A stretch of DNA of 64,000 nucleotides from Thiodiazotropha sp040793985 (GCA_040793985.1 JBFNJI010000009.1:1-64000); one strand, 5' to 3'; positions 17,261-26,796 are shown, counted from the stretch's first letter. Numbers and translations: made by a program. Notes: generated by a model from the sequence alone, not told the origin.

Positions 17261-17751
17261 GTTTGCGCCGGAATGAATTTCAGTGCAATACCATTGTTGC
17301 AGTAGCGAAGACCCGTGGGTTCCGGGCCATCGTTGAAGACATGCCCATGGTGACCGCCGCAGCGGGCACAGTGGTACTCGGTACGCGGCCAGATCAGCTT
17401 GTAATCCTTCTTCGTGCCGAGCGCGCCAGGCAGGTAATCGTAAAAACTCGGCCAACCGGTACCACTCTCATACTTGGTCGACGAATCGAAAAGATGATTG
17501 TCGCAACCCGCACAGGCATAGATTCCCTGTCGTTTCTCCTTCAACAGCAGACTGGTTCCCGGCCGCTCCGTCCCCTCCTCACGCAGGATGTGGTACTGCT
17601 CAGGCGTCAACCGCTCCCGCCACTGGGCATCGGTCAAATCTAGTTTCTCTGTTTGCATGGTTCTGTCATCCTGTCTGGCTAATACCGACTGGCCAACTAC
17701 CGGCATAATCGCCGCCGCACCCAACAGCTTAATCAAACTTCTACGCTTCAT
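17257..17751 (-). CDS. msrB: Exported peptide-methionine (R)-S-oxide reductase MsrB
   Basis: This 164-residue protein repairs oxidised methionine (R form). The core is complete: zinc cysteines in CAGC and CARC, GTGWPSF, the HxxHVF motif, and the catalytic cysteine in RYCNN. The N-terminus carries a Tat-like leader (KRRSLIKLLGAAAIMPVVG ending near VLA), so the enzyme is probably exported, unlike the cytosolic MsrB of E. coli. ATG at 17751 has AGGAG upstream. The canonical RYCxNS ends in Gly here (RYCNNG), a minor difference. Confidence 0.92.
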   Translation of the reverse strand: MKRRSLIKLLGAAAIMPVVGQSVLARQDDRTMQTEKLDLTDAQWRERLTPEQYHILREEGTERPGTSLLLKEKRQGIYACAGCDNHLFDSSTKYESGTGWPSFYDYLPGALGTKKDYKLIWPRTEYHCARCGGHHGHVFNDGPEPTGLRYCNNGIALKFIPAQT

Positions 17752-18324
17752 CACTCTTCTCCTCACACCCGCGATCCCGCTGTAGCGGGACCGCACAAAG
17801 ACATCTGACAGGAATTCTAAGCTGAGATTCACCACCAAAGACGGGGGAAAAACGGGGAAATCTGCTATTACAGCCATGAACCTAGTCGCCTATGGTTCAG
17901 ATTATAGGGACAGGAGGTCCGGAAGGGATCACGAAGTTATAACGAATAGATCACGGAATCTCTATCTCTATCGCAACAGGAATCACTCCATTTAACCGTC
18001 GACATGTACCGGACACATTCCTCAACCGCATCATGGAGTGCATCCGCCACACGATCGTCTGTTTGCCGGAATGTGTTTAACAACCGACAGATATCCAAGT
18101 TGGTAAGTTCCGTGAACAACGTGGTTTATCCAATCGCTGAGGCAAAAAATCCAACTATCAATTGCACATGCGGTAAGCGGGCACAGCCAAACAATCTGGT
18201 ATTGGCTCAACAACAACACCATTTTCCGGATCACTGTAATACTAAAAACCGTAGCACCCTTAGCGGATGCCACGGTTTTATCGCTCTCCTAATTGTGTAA
18301 AGATCAACCCGACCAGCCGCCCTG
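17752..18324. other. Intergenic region upstream of msrB
   Basis: No gene is well supported. A minus-strand 60-codon frame (17937-18119, TTG start) lacks a ribosome site and family resemblance. The right end carries the terminator of the cytochrome gene listed separately; the left end should hold the msrB promoter. Confidence 0.35.
18245..18279 (-). terminator. Strong terminator of the PEP-CTERM/cytochrome operon
   Basis: On the minus strand AAAACCGTGGCATCC and GGGTGCTACGGTTTT form a nearly continuous stem, with two G-T pairs and a 5-base loop, ending in a T run. It lies about 45 bases after the cytochrome stop codon. Confidence 0.75.
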
Positions 18325-19965
18325 TCAACGACTACGGGACACTCTACGCCTGGTAGGCCTCTCTTCGGCAGCCGGCGCACCGGAGCCGATCAATGCATGG
18401 AGTTCGCTCAACCGTGGCGGCTGTGCCGTCACTTCATCGGTCAATGCTTTCAAGTAGGAGACCAATGCCGCCTCTTGTGCCTCATCCATACCCAGATCTC
18501 CGACCAAGGCTCCAAAGGCTGCGCCGGGCCACTCTGGCTCAGGCCAGCACTTGGCTCTCAATGCGCGACGTTCCGATGTGATTCCGGGTGGGCAACGGGT
18601 TATACCGAAGGCTGCCGCGGTGTCACCGTCCACGTCACCTGTGTTATAGAAGTGCACCAGACTCTCCAGGCTTTTAAACCAGCCATTGTGTGTATAGGCC
18701 TTGATGAACCGGCTATGTGGCCGTTTATCTACATTACGCAGGGTGGGCGTCTTGAGAAAACCACCCCGCTCGTCAGTCGGATCCACATGGCCAACCAGAC
18801 CTGTCGGCAGGTTGTCCGGATTGTCCGCGCCCGGCACATCCGGGTTGGAGGGTGTTCCAATGTTATGGTAAGCATCATCGGCATAGCGCTCGAACACTCC
18901 TGTACCGTCACTCGCGGTCCGATCACTGATGTGGCAGAACGCACATTGGGTGGCAGGCAGATCGGGGTTGGGTGCCGGAGCCGGACCAAAGGGATCGACA
19001 TTGTAAAACAGGTCATGCCCCAGATTCTCCTGATCACTCAAACCGACCAGAGGAAAGGTTCCGGGTGAATTGATATAGTCCGCATCTCCACAGACACTAT
19101 GATCAAGATATTCAGAGAACTCCTCATCATGGCAGGCGAGTTCGGCACGTAGTGCGATATCCCGCTTGGAACTGAACGAGTTGACCTCAGCGGAAGACTG
19201 CCAGGCACCCACCGCGAGCATCAGCCGCTTGAAGCTGATATCGAATTCACGCTCTGGACGCTCCTCCGGCGGCAGATCGTTCGCCATGTAGTCGACGGGA
19301 TTGGCGCTACAGTTTATCGGCTCACCCCAGACCACCTCATAGAGTGCTGCATACTCAGACCCAGCAACATGCTCGCACACATCCTGACGCTGGATATTCT
19401 GCTCCACCAGATTGGGCATGGGGTTGAGCGCCTGGTCGGAGGTTGGACCGAAGTAGCTGCCGTAGCCGTGAATGTCCGGTTCACCCTGGAAAATCTCCGC
19501 ACCGATATGCCTGGTGGAATTGAACAGCGCCGCCTCACGCCCCTCGGCACGCCCGTCCCAGAAGTTACCGCCACAAAAGCGATCGCCACCGCCGGGACCG
19601 GGACTACCATCCCCACCGAAGCTGATAGCGCCCAGATTACACAGCTCAAAGGGCTCGATCTCACTGGCATAGGCATTGGTTGGCGGCTTCAACATGCCAC
19701 TGACATGAAAATTGGCGCCCGGTACCGCGACGACGGTCCGGTTGACATAGGCATTGTCGTTGGTGCCCCCGGTATCCGGTGCGTGACAGGATGCACACGA
19801 CTGGCGTGCCGGTACCGATATCTCATCAAAGAAAACAAACTTACCCAAAAGTTTGAGCGGATAGTGATCCTCGGTTGTGCTCAATGCATTGGCTTGAAAA
19901 CATATTGGAAAAAGAACTGTGGCTGATGCTGCCCACAGGGATAAAGCTCTTGGTCTTTGTTTCAT
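18325..19965 (-). CDS. Diheme cytochrome c peroxidase / MauG-family protein
   Basis: This 546-residue exported protein has a signal peptide of about 27 residues (ending FQANA) and two c-type heme motifs, CASCH near the N-terminus and CAFCH in the middle, the pattern of the bacterial diheme peroxidase/MauG superfamily. The chain is longer than classical CcpA (about 330 residues) because of insertions with several extra cysteines. It ends in an arginine-rich tail (RRRVSRSR). ATG at 19965 has GGGGAG upstream. It lies 31 bases after a PEP-CTERM gene, so the two share a transcript and probably a site outside the inner membrane. Peroxidase or protein-modifying activity cannot be told from sequence. 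Confidence 0.85.
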   Translation of the reverse strand: MKQRPRALSLWAASATVLFPICFQANALSTTEDHYPLKLLGKFVFFDEISVPARQSCASCHAPDTGGTNDNAYVNRTVVAVPGANFHVSGMLKPPTNAYASEIEPFELCNLGAISFGGDGSPGPGGGDRFCGGNFWDGRAEGREAALFNSTRHIGAEIFQGEPDIHGYGSYFGPTSDQALNPMPNLVEQNIQRQDVCEHVAGSEYAALYEVVWGEPINCSANPVDYMANDLPPEERPEREFDISFKRLMLAVGAWQSSAEVNSFSSKRDIALRAELACHDEEFSEYLDHSVCGDADYINSPGTFPLVGLSDQENLGHDLFYNVDPFGPAPAPNPDLPATQCAFCHISDRTASDGTGVFERYADDAYHNIGTPSNPDVPGADNPDNLPTGLVGHVDPTDERGGFLKTPTLRNVDKRPHSRFIKAYTHNGWFKSLESLVHFYNTGDVDGDTAAAFGITRCPPGITSERRALRAKCWPEPEWPGAAFGALVGDLGMDEAQEAALVSYLKALTDEVTAQPPRLSELHALIGSGAPAAEERPTRRRVSRSR

Positions 19966-19996
19966 AATCTGCTCCCCCAGATTTATTGAAATCACC

Positions 19997-20752
19997 TCAA
20001 GCCCGTTTCTTTAAACGGGTTGCACCGAGGCCGATCAACCCCAGTGACAACAGCATCAATGACGAAGGCTCAGGCACTGATACGCCAACGGCGACACCAC
20101 CGCTGAAACTTTCGACAAGCAGATAGTTATAGTCGTAGGCACCCAAGGTGAATGAGAAACTGCCACTGCCACTGCCAGCATCGCTGTAGGGGCCATATAA
20201 CAGATCAGCAACAGACAGCTCTGCTATATCAACAGCTAAAAAATCGTCTGTGACAAAGAGGCTGGCCTCGGCAAGGGCGTCATCACCAGGCGGACTGGTA
20301 CCGACACTGGTCGAAAGGCTGTAACTGTAGCCAAAGTTAAAGACCAGATCGTCGTAGTAGTAGTTATCGATATAAAGATCCAGTGCAGTAAATATGCCCG
20401 ACTCGGCAATACCTATATCAGTACTGCCATCGGCACTTGTTGCCACAGTGACCGAGTCCCCCGCTGCCAATTCCACCGAGCTGTTGACGGCCAATGTCGA
20501 TGAGTAGCTGGCCACGCCGTCGCCATCCGTAAAGAGCGTATCGTCGATAAAGAACTCCTGGCCGGCGACATACCAGTAGTCATTGTCGACACTGTAACCA
20601 TCAAGTGTCTCGACGGCCTCCAGGGTCAGCATGAAGTTGGTGCTCGCCGAATACATGGCATTGGCCGATGCTGCAGCGGTGAAAACCAGGCCGGTCACCG
20701 CAACAGCAAGCCATAGAGATAATTTAAGATAGACTGATTTAATTGACTTCAT
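19997..20752 (-). CDS. PEP-CTERM sorting-domain protein
   Basis: This 251-residue secreted protein has an N-terminal signal peptide (about 31 residues) and the C-terminal sorting signal VPEPSSLMLLSLGLIGLGA followed by a basic RLKKR end. Known biology: such signals are processed by exosortase EpsH/XrtA in biofilm-forming Gram-negative bacteria. The mature chain is acidic and rich in Asp, Tyr and Ser, with beta-strand character, and has no known catalytic domain. The start has AGGAGG at ideal spacing. Exosortase genes are not in this window. It is followed by the diheme cytochrome. Confidence 0.88.
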   Translation of the reverse strand: MKSIKSVYLKLSLWLAVAVTGLVFTAAASANAMYSASTNFMLTLEAVETLDGYSVDNDYWYVAGQEFFIDDTLFTDGDGVASYSSTLAVNSSVELAAGDSVTVATSADGSTDIGIAESGIFTALDLYIDNYYYDDLVFNFGYSYSLSTSVGTSPPGDDALAEASLFVTDDFLAVDIAELSVADLLYGPYSDAGSGSGSFSFTLGAYDYNYLLVESFSGGVAVGVSVPEPSSLMLLSLGLIGLGATRLKKRA

Positions 20753-21406
20753 CCAAATTCCTCCTCATTAGACTTCTTGTATTTCGCAATAAACGCCTGT
20801 TCTTTTACTTCCATCTCCAGTGACTGGCGTCATAGATATAATCAGCACTATGTATGCCAACTACAGAAAACATATGAATTAAAACCAAAAAGTCTGTGAT
20901 TTTTTACACACATGACACAATCCTGTAAAAAAACCCGACATTAACCCATTCATTAATAAAGGGTTTTTTTCGAATCTTCCTTATAAATAAAAAATCAAAA
21001 ACAAGAGGAGCTTGTTAATCTCAACCGCAGATAAAACGGCTAGTTGGCAGTAAGTTCAGCGGTGATCACGAATCAATGAAAGCATTAAATCCCGTTCGCC
21101 GTACTTGCCGAATAAGCCATACTTTTTTCACCAAGACGACGAAGCCAACCTGTGCGGATGACGAGGAGTGAATAGTGGGAATTCGGATGTGAAGAAGCGT
21201 TATTGACAGGTCGGGCAATAGCGGATGGATACCCGCGTTAGCTTAAACAGTAACAACCGGCAGACCATTTCATTCGGCGCATGTTCTCTATCTGTTGGTA
21301 TCTTTCTACTATTTATGGTTGCCTTTGAAATACCGTCCAGGCAATTGCATGCAACTCCGAAACAGCCTTGCAGAACCAGAGTTAACAAACAAAACGGCCT
21401 CCTGTA
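20753..21406. other. Intergenic region with promoter and long inverted repeat
   Basis: No coding gene is supported. The part next to the PEP-CTERM gene holds its sigma-54 promoter. Further upstream is a 10-bp inverted repeat, AAAAAAACCC (20927-20936) and GGGTTTTTTT (20961-20970), separated by 24 bases that themselves contain TTAA arms. The rest, toward the kinase stop codon, is unremarkable. Confidence 0.45.
20844..20859 (-). promoter_or_regulatory. Sigma-54 (-24/-12) promoter of PEP-CTERM operon
   Basis: The minus strand reads TGGCATACATAGTGCT: TGGCA at -24, GTGCT at -12, with GG and GC ten bases apart as required for RpoN. The predicted start near 20833 gives a leader of about 80 bases. 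Established knowledge: many PEP-CTERM genes are RpoN-dependent through PrsK/PrsR. Confidence 0.65.
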
Positions 21407-22885
21407 TCAGCTGTTCTCCACCAGTGGCAAAGTAAAACTGAAACAAGCCCCACCACTCTCGCTATTGGCTACGGTTATGGTCCCACCTTGTAGCTCGACC
21501 ATCCGTCGCGCGATCGCCAAACCCAATCCTGCATGGTTGCCATCCTTGCCTGCCTGGCGCTTTTTGTAAAAGGGTTCAAAGATATGGGGTAGATCGTCCT
21601 GGTTGATGCCGCTGCCGCTGTCGGTGATGCTGACCACGGCTTCCTTCTCCCGCTCGGAGATCAGTAGCGAAACCGTGCCGTCCCTCTCCACATGATCCAG
21701 GGCATTGACGATGAGGTTGTCGAGCACCCGTTCGGTGAGGGCGAAATCGGCATTCACGTAAGGTTGGTGGCCGGTCACCCGCCAACCCAGGCTGATCCCG
21801 GACTCATGGGCGCGCAGTTGGAATTTGTGGAAAACATCCTGCACCAGTTCCGCCAAGGGCATCGGTTCGCAGACCGGTTGGGTTTCACGGGCCTCGAGTT
21901 GGGCCAGTTCGAACAGCTCCTCCACCATGCCTTTCAGGCGTTCGCTCTGCTTGAGGGCTATGGCGAGATACTCCTGTCTGCGCTCTTCACTGAGTTCCTC
22001 CTCTTTCATGTTGACTGTCTCCAGGTAACCGTGGAGTGCGGCAAGGGGAGTACGCAGATCGTGGGAGACCTGGGCGACCAGTTCCCGACGCAACCTGTCC
22101 TGATCCTTGAGCTGGCCCCACTGATCGATGATGCGGGTCGCCATCTCATCGAAGGCGGCGCCCAGGCGATCCACCTCATCGCCGCGAGGGATGCCTGCGG
22201 CACGTTTGGTAAAAGGCTCGTGCTCACTGAAGTCGCTCTGTTGAAAGGAGGCCATGACCCGGGAGAGGCGCTGCACGCGCCGGGTCAGCCAGAAAAACAG
22301 CAGCAGACCGGAGAGAAGCCCGAATCCCAGGCTCACCGCCACGGCGCCGGCACTGTAGCGCAGGGCGTAGCTCTCCTCCACCGCCTGTTCGGCGTTGTCA
22401 TACTCCTCTCCCCGCAATACCACGTAGAGGTAGCCCGCTGACATGTCGCCGGCAGGCACCGGGGTAACCGAGAAGGCCTTGCGGCGCTCATGGGATCTGG
22501 GGTCGTCGCCCAGCAAGGGGAATCCCTCCCCTGCCATGAAGGCCTGGATCGGCTGCAGGTCGACCCGTTTGCGCTTCACCTTGCCGGGATCGGCGGAGAA
22601 GGCGAGGATCCTGCCCTCCTTGTCGAGTAAATAGATCTCGATGCTGGGATTGATATCCATATAGATACTGAAGGTCTTTTCCAGCGCCCGGTCGTCCATC
22701 TCGCCATCGATCACCAAGCCCCTGTCGGCGACGATCCTCGCGGCAAGATCGCGATTGAAGTGCTGGGTGATCTCCTGCAGGTAACGCTCGGTGGTTGCGA
22801 TTGTTATCAATGTATAGAGCAACCCGATCACCAGGAACAGACCGATCAGGGCAAGGGAGAGCCGGGAATAGAGGGTTCGAAACAT
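21407..22885 (-). CDS. Membrane sensor histidine kinase
   Basis: This 492-residue protein has two membrane helices (about 9-30 and 180-200) enclosing a periplasmic sensor domain, a HAMP domain (about 201-255), a HisKA domain with phospho-acceptor H275 in VSHDLRTP, and a C-terminal ATPase domain (DNLIVNALDH, DSGSGI, GLGLAIARRMVELQGG). It is partnered with the OmpR-type regulator 55 bases upstream on the same strand. The stimulus is unknown. Because the pair follows the sucrose genes in the same direction, an osmotic or envelope signal is conceivable, but this is only contextual. Confidence 0.93.
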   Translation of the reverse strand: MFRTLYSRLSLALIGLFLVIGLLYTLITIATTERYLQEITQHFNRDLAARIVADRGLVIDGEMDDRALEKTFSIYMDINPSIEIYLLDKEGRILAFSADPGKVKRKRVDLQPIQAFMAGEGFPLLGDDPRSHERRKAFSVTPVPAGDMSAGYLYVVLRGEEYDNAEQAVEESYALRYSAGAVAVSLGFGLLSGLLLFFWLTRRVQRLSRVMASFQQSDFSEHEPFTKRAAGIPRGDEVDRLGAAFDEMATRIIDQWGQLKDQDRLRRELVAQVSHDLRTPLAALHGYLETVNMKEEELSEERRQEYLAIALKQSERLKGMVEELFELAQLEARETQPVCEPMPLAELVQDVFHKFQLRAHESGISLGWRVTGHQPYVNADFALTERVLDNLIVNALDHVERDGTVSLLISEREKEAVVSITDSGSGINQDDLPHIFEPFYKKRQAGKDGNHAGLGLAIARRMVELQGGTITVANSESGGACFSFTLPLVENS

Positions 22886-22940
22886 TTAACCGGGTCTTAT
22901 ATTAGTTATGGATTGAGTGGGCGAACACACCGAATCACCA

Positions 22941-23669
22941 TCATGCCTGCTCCTCACTGAATTTATAGCCTACTCCCCAAACAGTGAGTACGTAACACGG
23001 ATCGGCAGGATCCGCCTCGATCTTCGAGCGCAATCTGTTGATATGGGAGTTGACGGTGTGTTCATAACCGTCGTGATTATAACCCCAAACCTTGTCCAGC
23101 AGTTGGATACGGCTGAAGACGCGTCCCGGATGGCGGGCGAAGAAAAGCAGCAGGTCGAACTCCTTTGCCGTCAAATCCACCGCCTTGTCGTCGATCTTCA
23201 CACTCCGCTTGTTGACATCGATGGACAAATCGCCCCTTTGGATGAGCTCCTGGGTGTCGCTCTCCGCGCCCTCGCTCTGCTGTGCCTCCATGCGTCGAAA
23301 CAGGGCCTTGATCCGCGCCAGCAGCTCCGGAATGCTGAACGGCTTGGTGAGATAGTCATCGGCGCCCATCTCGAGTCCAACCACCCGGTCAAGCTCAGTG
23401 GACTTGGCGGTCAACATGAGTATTGCCACGTAGCCGGGACTCGCGCGCATGGTGCGGCAGAGGGTCAGGCCATCGGTATCAGGCAACATCAGATCGAGAA
23501 TAACCAGGTCGTAGCCCCCCTTTTTGAAGAGCTTCATCGCCGCGGCGCCATTTCCGGCGATGTCGGCCTCACAACCGATATCCGTCAGGTGGGTCTGCAC
23601 CAGATGTGCGATATCGGGTTCGTCTTCCACTATCAGTGCTTTTCTGCGCATAGGATTGACCATTGTCAT
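22941..23669 (-). CDS. OmpR/PhoB-family response regulator
   Basis: This 242-residue protein has a receiver domain (about 9-125, phospho-acceptor D59 in LVILDLMLPD, lysine in LTKPF) and a winged-helix DNA-binding domain (DLTAKEFDLLLFFARHPGRVFSR, VNSHINRLRSKIE). The start is ambiguous: ATGs at 23669 and 23651 both lack a strong ribosome site; the longer form is given. It lies about 50 bases after the amylosucrase stop and just before its kinase, so it may be read through from the sucrose operon. Confidence 0.93.
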   Translation of the reverse strand: MTMVNPMRRKALIVEDEPDIAHLVQTHLTDIGCEADIAGNGAAAMKLFKKGGYDLVILDLMLPDTDGLTLCRTMRASPGYVAILMLTAKSTELDRVVGLEMGADDYLTKPFSIPELLARIKALFRRMEAQQSEGAESDTQELIQRGDLSIDVNKRSVKIDDKAVDLTAKEFDLLLFFARHPGRVFSRIQLLDKVWGYNHDGYEHTVNSHINRLRSKIEADPADPCYVLTVWGVGYKFSEEQA

Positions 23670-23719
23670 AATAAACCAGAGTCCGATGACGGAATGTTCA
23701 CGTAAACCTCACAAATGGA

Positions 23720-25720
23720 TCACGGCGTGTTGATTTGCTGTAAATTAGGGATTCCCATATCGGGCCGCTCATCGGTCAGCCAATAGAAGTGATACGGCGG
23801 CACCACCAATTGTTCCTTGAACAGCCTGGGAGATTCACCGGAGTAGATATCCCTAAGGTTCCCGTACTCGAACATACCCCGGTTGCCGAGCGCGGAGAGT
23901 TCCATGAACTGGGGTGAATCGTCGAAGTTGCAGACCACCAATACCGATCCCAGGGGCATGAAGGGGTCGGTGCGCCAAAACACGAAGAGGTGGGGGTTGT
24001 TTACATCGATCAGCTCGCGGTTGTTGAAATCGGCGAAGGCCGGAATGCCCTTGCGTACCGCGATCATCTTCTTCAGGCCGTCGAAGATCCGCTGCTCCGG
24101 GGTACCGTGCTGGTGGCGTCGCTGCGCAATCTCCCAATCTATCTTCGGCCTGTGCAACCAGCGATTGTCTCCGGCCTTGTTCTCATCCTGCATGAAGCTG
24201 CTGTCGTTGAGGGTACCGATCTCGTCGCCGTAATAGAGCAGGGGTATGCCGCCAAATGAGCAGACCATGCTGTGCATCAGGAGAATGATCTTGACTGCAC
24301 GCTCGATCGCCGCATCGTCACCCGCCTCGATCGCTGCCTCCAAACCCACCAGGGAGGCCAGAGAGCCCGAAATACGCGCATCCCCGGTCTTCTGGTTGAC
24401 CCCGAAAGGTTGACCGCGGGCGGGGGAATCGCTGTATTGACCGGTGAAAAAATCGACCAGGAATTGACGATGGGCGGCAGGCTGATAACCGGCGCGCAGG
24501 ATATCTGCATCGTCGAAGCCGAGCCCGATGTCGTCGTGGCAGCGCAGGTAGTTGAGCCAGGTTGCGCGATCCAGTTTCGTCGGCAGGCTTTGAATGCCCT
24601 GCCACAACAGCTGGGTATTCTTGGTGGCGACGGCGTCCCACAGCAGGGCCATGTAGGTGGCGTTGTAGGCGATTTCACACTCCTTGGCAATCACTGCATC
24701 CTCACCGAAGTACTTTGTGATCTCCACCGGCGCGACGATCGCCTCGGCGATGAAGAGGACACCCGGCGCGGTGACCTGACAACAATCCTTCATCAACTGA
24801 AGGATCAGGTGGGCTTCGCGTTCGTTCTGACAGCTCGTACCGATCTTCTTCCACAAAAACGCCACCGCATCGAGGCGCAGGATATCGGCCCCCTGGTTGG
24901 CCCAGAAGAGGTTGTTGTCCAACATCTCGATGAATACCGAGGGATTGTTGTAGTTGAGATCCCATTGGTAGTGGTTGAAGACGGTCATCACCCACTTCTG
25001 CATGGTCTCGTCCCAGGTGAAATTACCGGGCGAGGTTTCGGGAAAGATCTCCGGCATGGTCTCTTCGAACATATCGGGAATATCCCGGTTATCGAAGATG
25101 TAGAAGTAGTCCTGATAGCGCTTTTCACCGGCCCGTGCCCGCTGCGCCCACTCGTGCTCATCGGAAGTGTGGTTGAGCACCATGTCCAGGATCAGCAGCA
25201 TGCCGCGTTTGCGCGCGGAGCTGGCCAGGGTATTGATCGCGTCCAGGTTGCCGACACGGGGATCCACGTTACGGAAATCGCTTACCGCATAGCCGCCGTC
25301 GCTGGCGCCCTCGGGACAGACCATGACCGGCATCACATGCACCATGTTTATGCCCAGCTCCTGCAGGTAGGGCAGCCTGCTCTCGACACCGTGGAGATCC
25401 TCGGCAAAGCTATCGGCGTAGAGGGCCATGCCGACCCACTCCTGACTGAGAAACCAGTTGTGGTCCCGCTCCCGTTCGCTGTCGAGCTGCTTGAGCGAGA
25501 TGTGACGCTGTATATAGCGCGTCGCCATCACCTCAACCAGGTGGATCATCTGCTCCTTGAAATCCTCCCGCTTGCCATAGAGGTAGTGGAACAGCTGATG
25601 TATGACATAGAAGTTGGCCCCAAGACGGGTGTAAAAGTGGCGCAGATCCCGCTCCCGAAGTTCAGGCTTGATCTCATCTAGTATCTGATTCAGAAGCGAA
25701 TGGGAGACCTGTTCATACAT
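23720..25720 (-). CDS. Amylosucrase (GH13, sucrose glucosyltransferase)
   Basis: This 666-residue protein transfers glucose from sucrose to alpha-1,4-glucan and releases fructose. Its helical N-terminal domain is typical of amylosucrase rather than sucrose phosphorylase. The GH13 catalytic residues appear as nucleophile Asp near 284 (LRLDAVAFLWKKIG), acid/base Glu near 326 (FIAEAIVAP) and Asp near 396 (RCHDDIGLG). It has no signal peptide, so it acts in the cytoplasm. It lies downstream of the sucrose-phosphate synthase, phosphatase and fructokinase genes. Together they can make sucrose, then split it into glucan plus fructose 6-phosphate, as described for methanotroph sps-spp-fruK-ams clusters. 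Confidence 0.93.
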   Translation of the reverse strand: MYEQVSHSLLNQILDEIKPELRERDLRHFYTRLGANFYVIHQLFHYLYGKREDFKEQMIHLVEVMATRYIQRHISLKQLDSERERDHNWFLSQEWVGMALYADSFAEDLHGVESRLPYLQELGINMVHVMPVMVCPEGASDGGYAVSDFRNVDPRVGNLDAINTLASSARKRGMLLILDMVLNHTSDEHEWAQRARAGEKRYQDYFYIFDNRDIPDMFEETMPEIFPETSPGNFTWDETMQKWVMTVFNHYQWDLNYNNPSVFIEMLDNNLFWANQGADILRLDAVAFLWKKIGTSCQNEREAHLILQLMKDCCQVTAPGVLFIAEAIVAPVEITKYFGEDAVIAKECEIAYNATYMALLWDAVATKNTQLLWQGIQSLPTKLDRATWLNYLRCHDDIGLGFDDADILRAGYQPAAHRQFLVDFFTGQYSDSPARGQPFGVNQKTGDARISGSLASLVGLEAAIEAGDDAAIERAVKIILLMHSMVCSFGGIPLLYYGDEIGTLNDSSFMQDENKAGDNRWLHRPKIDWEIAQRRHQHGTPEQRIFDGLKKMIAVRKGIPAFADFNNRELIDVNNPHLFVFWRTDPFMPLGSVLVVCNFDDSPQFMELSALGNRGMFEYGNLRDIYSGESPRLFKEQLVVPPYHFYWLTDERPDMGIPNLQQINTP

Positions 25721-25890
25721 GGCTGTGAACCTAAAAAACGCAATTAGCCTAGCCGGCTTGTCGAGAGCGTAAATAGTAACCCAATGAGTCAGAGTCTGGA
25801 TAGCCTCCTCAAAGGGGTCGGAACTCTAATCAGGCATTATATAAGAGAAGCGCTGTCCCGCTATGCAAGCATGAAACGAAGTGAAGTATG

Positions 25891-26784
25891 TTAGCTCGGC
25901 CGGTCAAGGCGCCAGGTATCGATAAAGCTTCGATAGAAGCCGCTATCATCCACTACCGCACCGCGCCTGCCGACGATGGCCGAGGCAAACAGCTGGGCAC
26001 GCTCCAGGGTAGTCTGTAATGGCCAGCCCAGTTCCAAACCGAGTATGAGCACCGACGACAGGGCATCACCGGCACCCACCGTATCCACCAGATCGAGATT
26101 GACCTCCGGTTCGACACGGTATGACGCCTCGTCAGCGGTCACCGCCAGCGCACCCCGTGCGCCAAGTGTGACCACCAGCCCCTGAAGATTGTAGCGCTCC
26201 CTGAAGTCGCTTGCCGATGCCAGGGGGTCATCACTCGCGCCGCTGAGCTTGACCAGCTCATCGTCATTCAGTTTTACCCAGTCAGCTTCCGCCACCCAAT
26301 CCAATACCGACTCCCGCTGCCACCAGGGATCTCGAAGATTGACATCCATGAAGATGCGTCGGGGATGGTTCTCCTTCAATCGTCTCAGGGCATCCCTTGC
26401 GATCGGGTTACGCAATCCCAGGCTGCCATGGTAGAGGGTGGTCACCTGGAGTTCCTCCAGCCCGGTGCTGGCGATAAAGTCATAGGCCACATCGGCAACA
26501 ATCTCATAACTCGGTTCCCCGCCCTCGAGAGTGATCATCACCCTACCCGTGGGATGTCGCTCATCCCGTTGCAGCCTGGCGGCGTCCATTCCCCACCGGT
26601 CCATCGCTTGCAGTATGATATCGCCCTCCCCGTCCCGGCCGATGCGACTGACAAAGCTCGGTGTGCGGCCGAATGCCTGCAGATGCCAGGCTACGTTGAA
26701 TGGCGCGCCGCCCAACACCCGTTCACCCGTGGGGAAACAGTCGAACAGCACCTCACCGAAGACCGCAATGCCGCTTCCGTTCAT
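25891..26784 (-). CDS. PfkB-family fructokinase
   Basis: This 297-residue ribokinase-fold sugar kinase has an N-terminal GEVLFDCFPTGERVLGGAPFNVAWHL, typical of fructokinases, and the C-terminal anion-hole motif DTVGAGDALSS with the catalytic Asp near residue 240. It is 12 bases downstream of the sucrose-phosphatase gene and upstream of amylosucrase. In this place it would phosphorylate fructose released from sucrose by amylosucrase. Exact sugar specificity is inferred from context and the N-terminal pattern. Confidence 0.88.
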   Translation of the reverse strand: MNGSGIAVFGEVLFDCFPTGERVLGGAPFNVAWHLQAFGRTPSFVSRIGRDGEGDIILQAMDRWGMDAARLQRDERHPTGRVMITLEGGEPSYEIVADVAYDFIASTGLEELQVTTLYHGSLGLRNPIARDALRRLKENHPRRIFMDVNLRDPWWQRESVLDWVAEADWVKLNDDELVKLSGASDDPLASASDFRERYNLQGLVVTLGARGALAVTADEASYRVEPEVNLDLVDTVGAGDALSSVLILGLELGWPLQTTLERAQLFASAIVGRRGAVVDDSGFYRSFIDTWRLDRPS

Positions 26785-26796
26785 GGTCAGCCCTTC

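Noticed and set aside
17937..18119. 60-codon minus-strand gene in the msrB upstream gap
   Set aside because: TTG start without ribosome site and no family resemblance; overlapping frames are equally open.
24272..25681. 469-codon plus-strand frame opposite amylosucrase
   Set aside because: The catalytic motifs of amylosucrase are on the minus strand; this long frame results from codon bias of the real gene.
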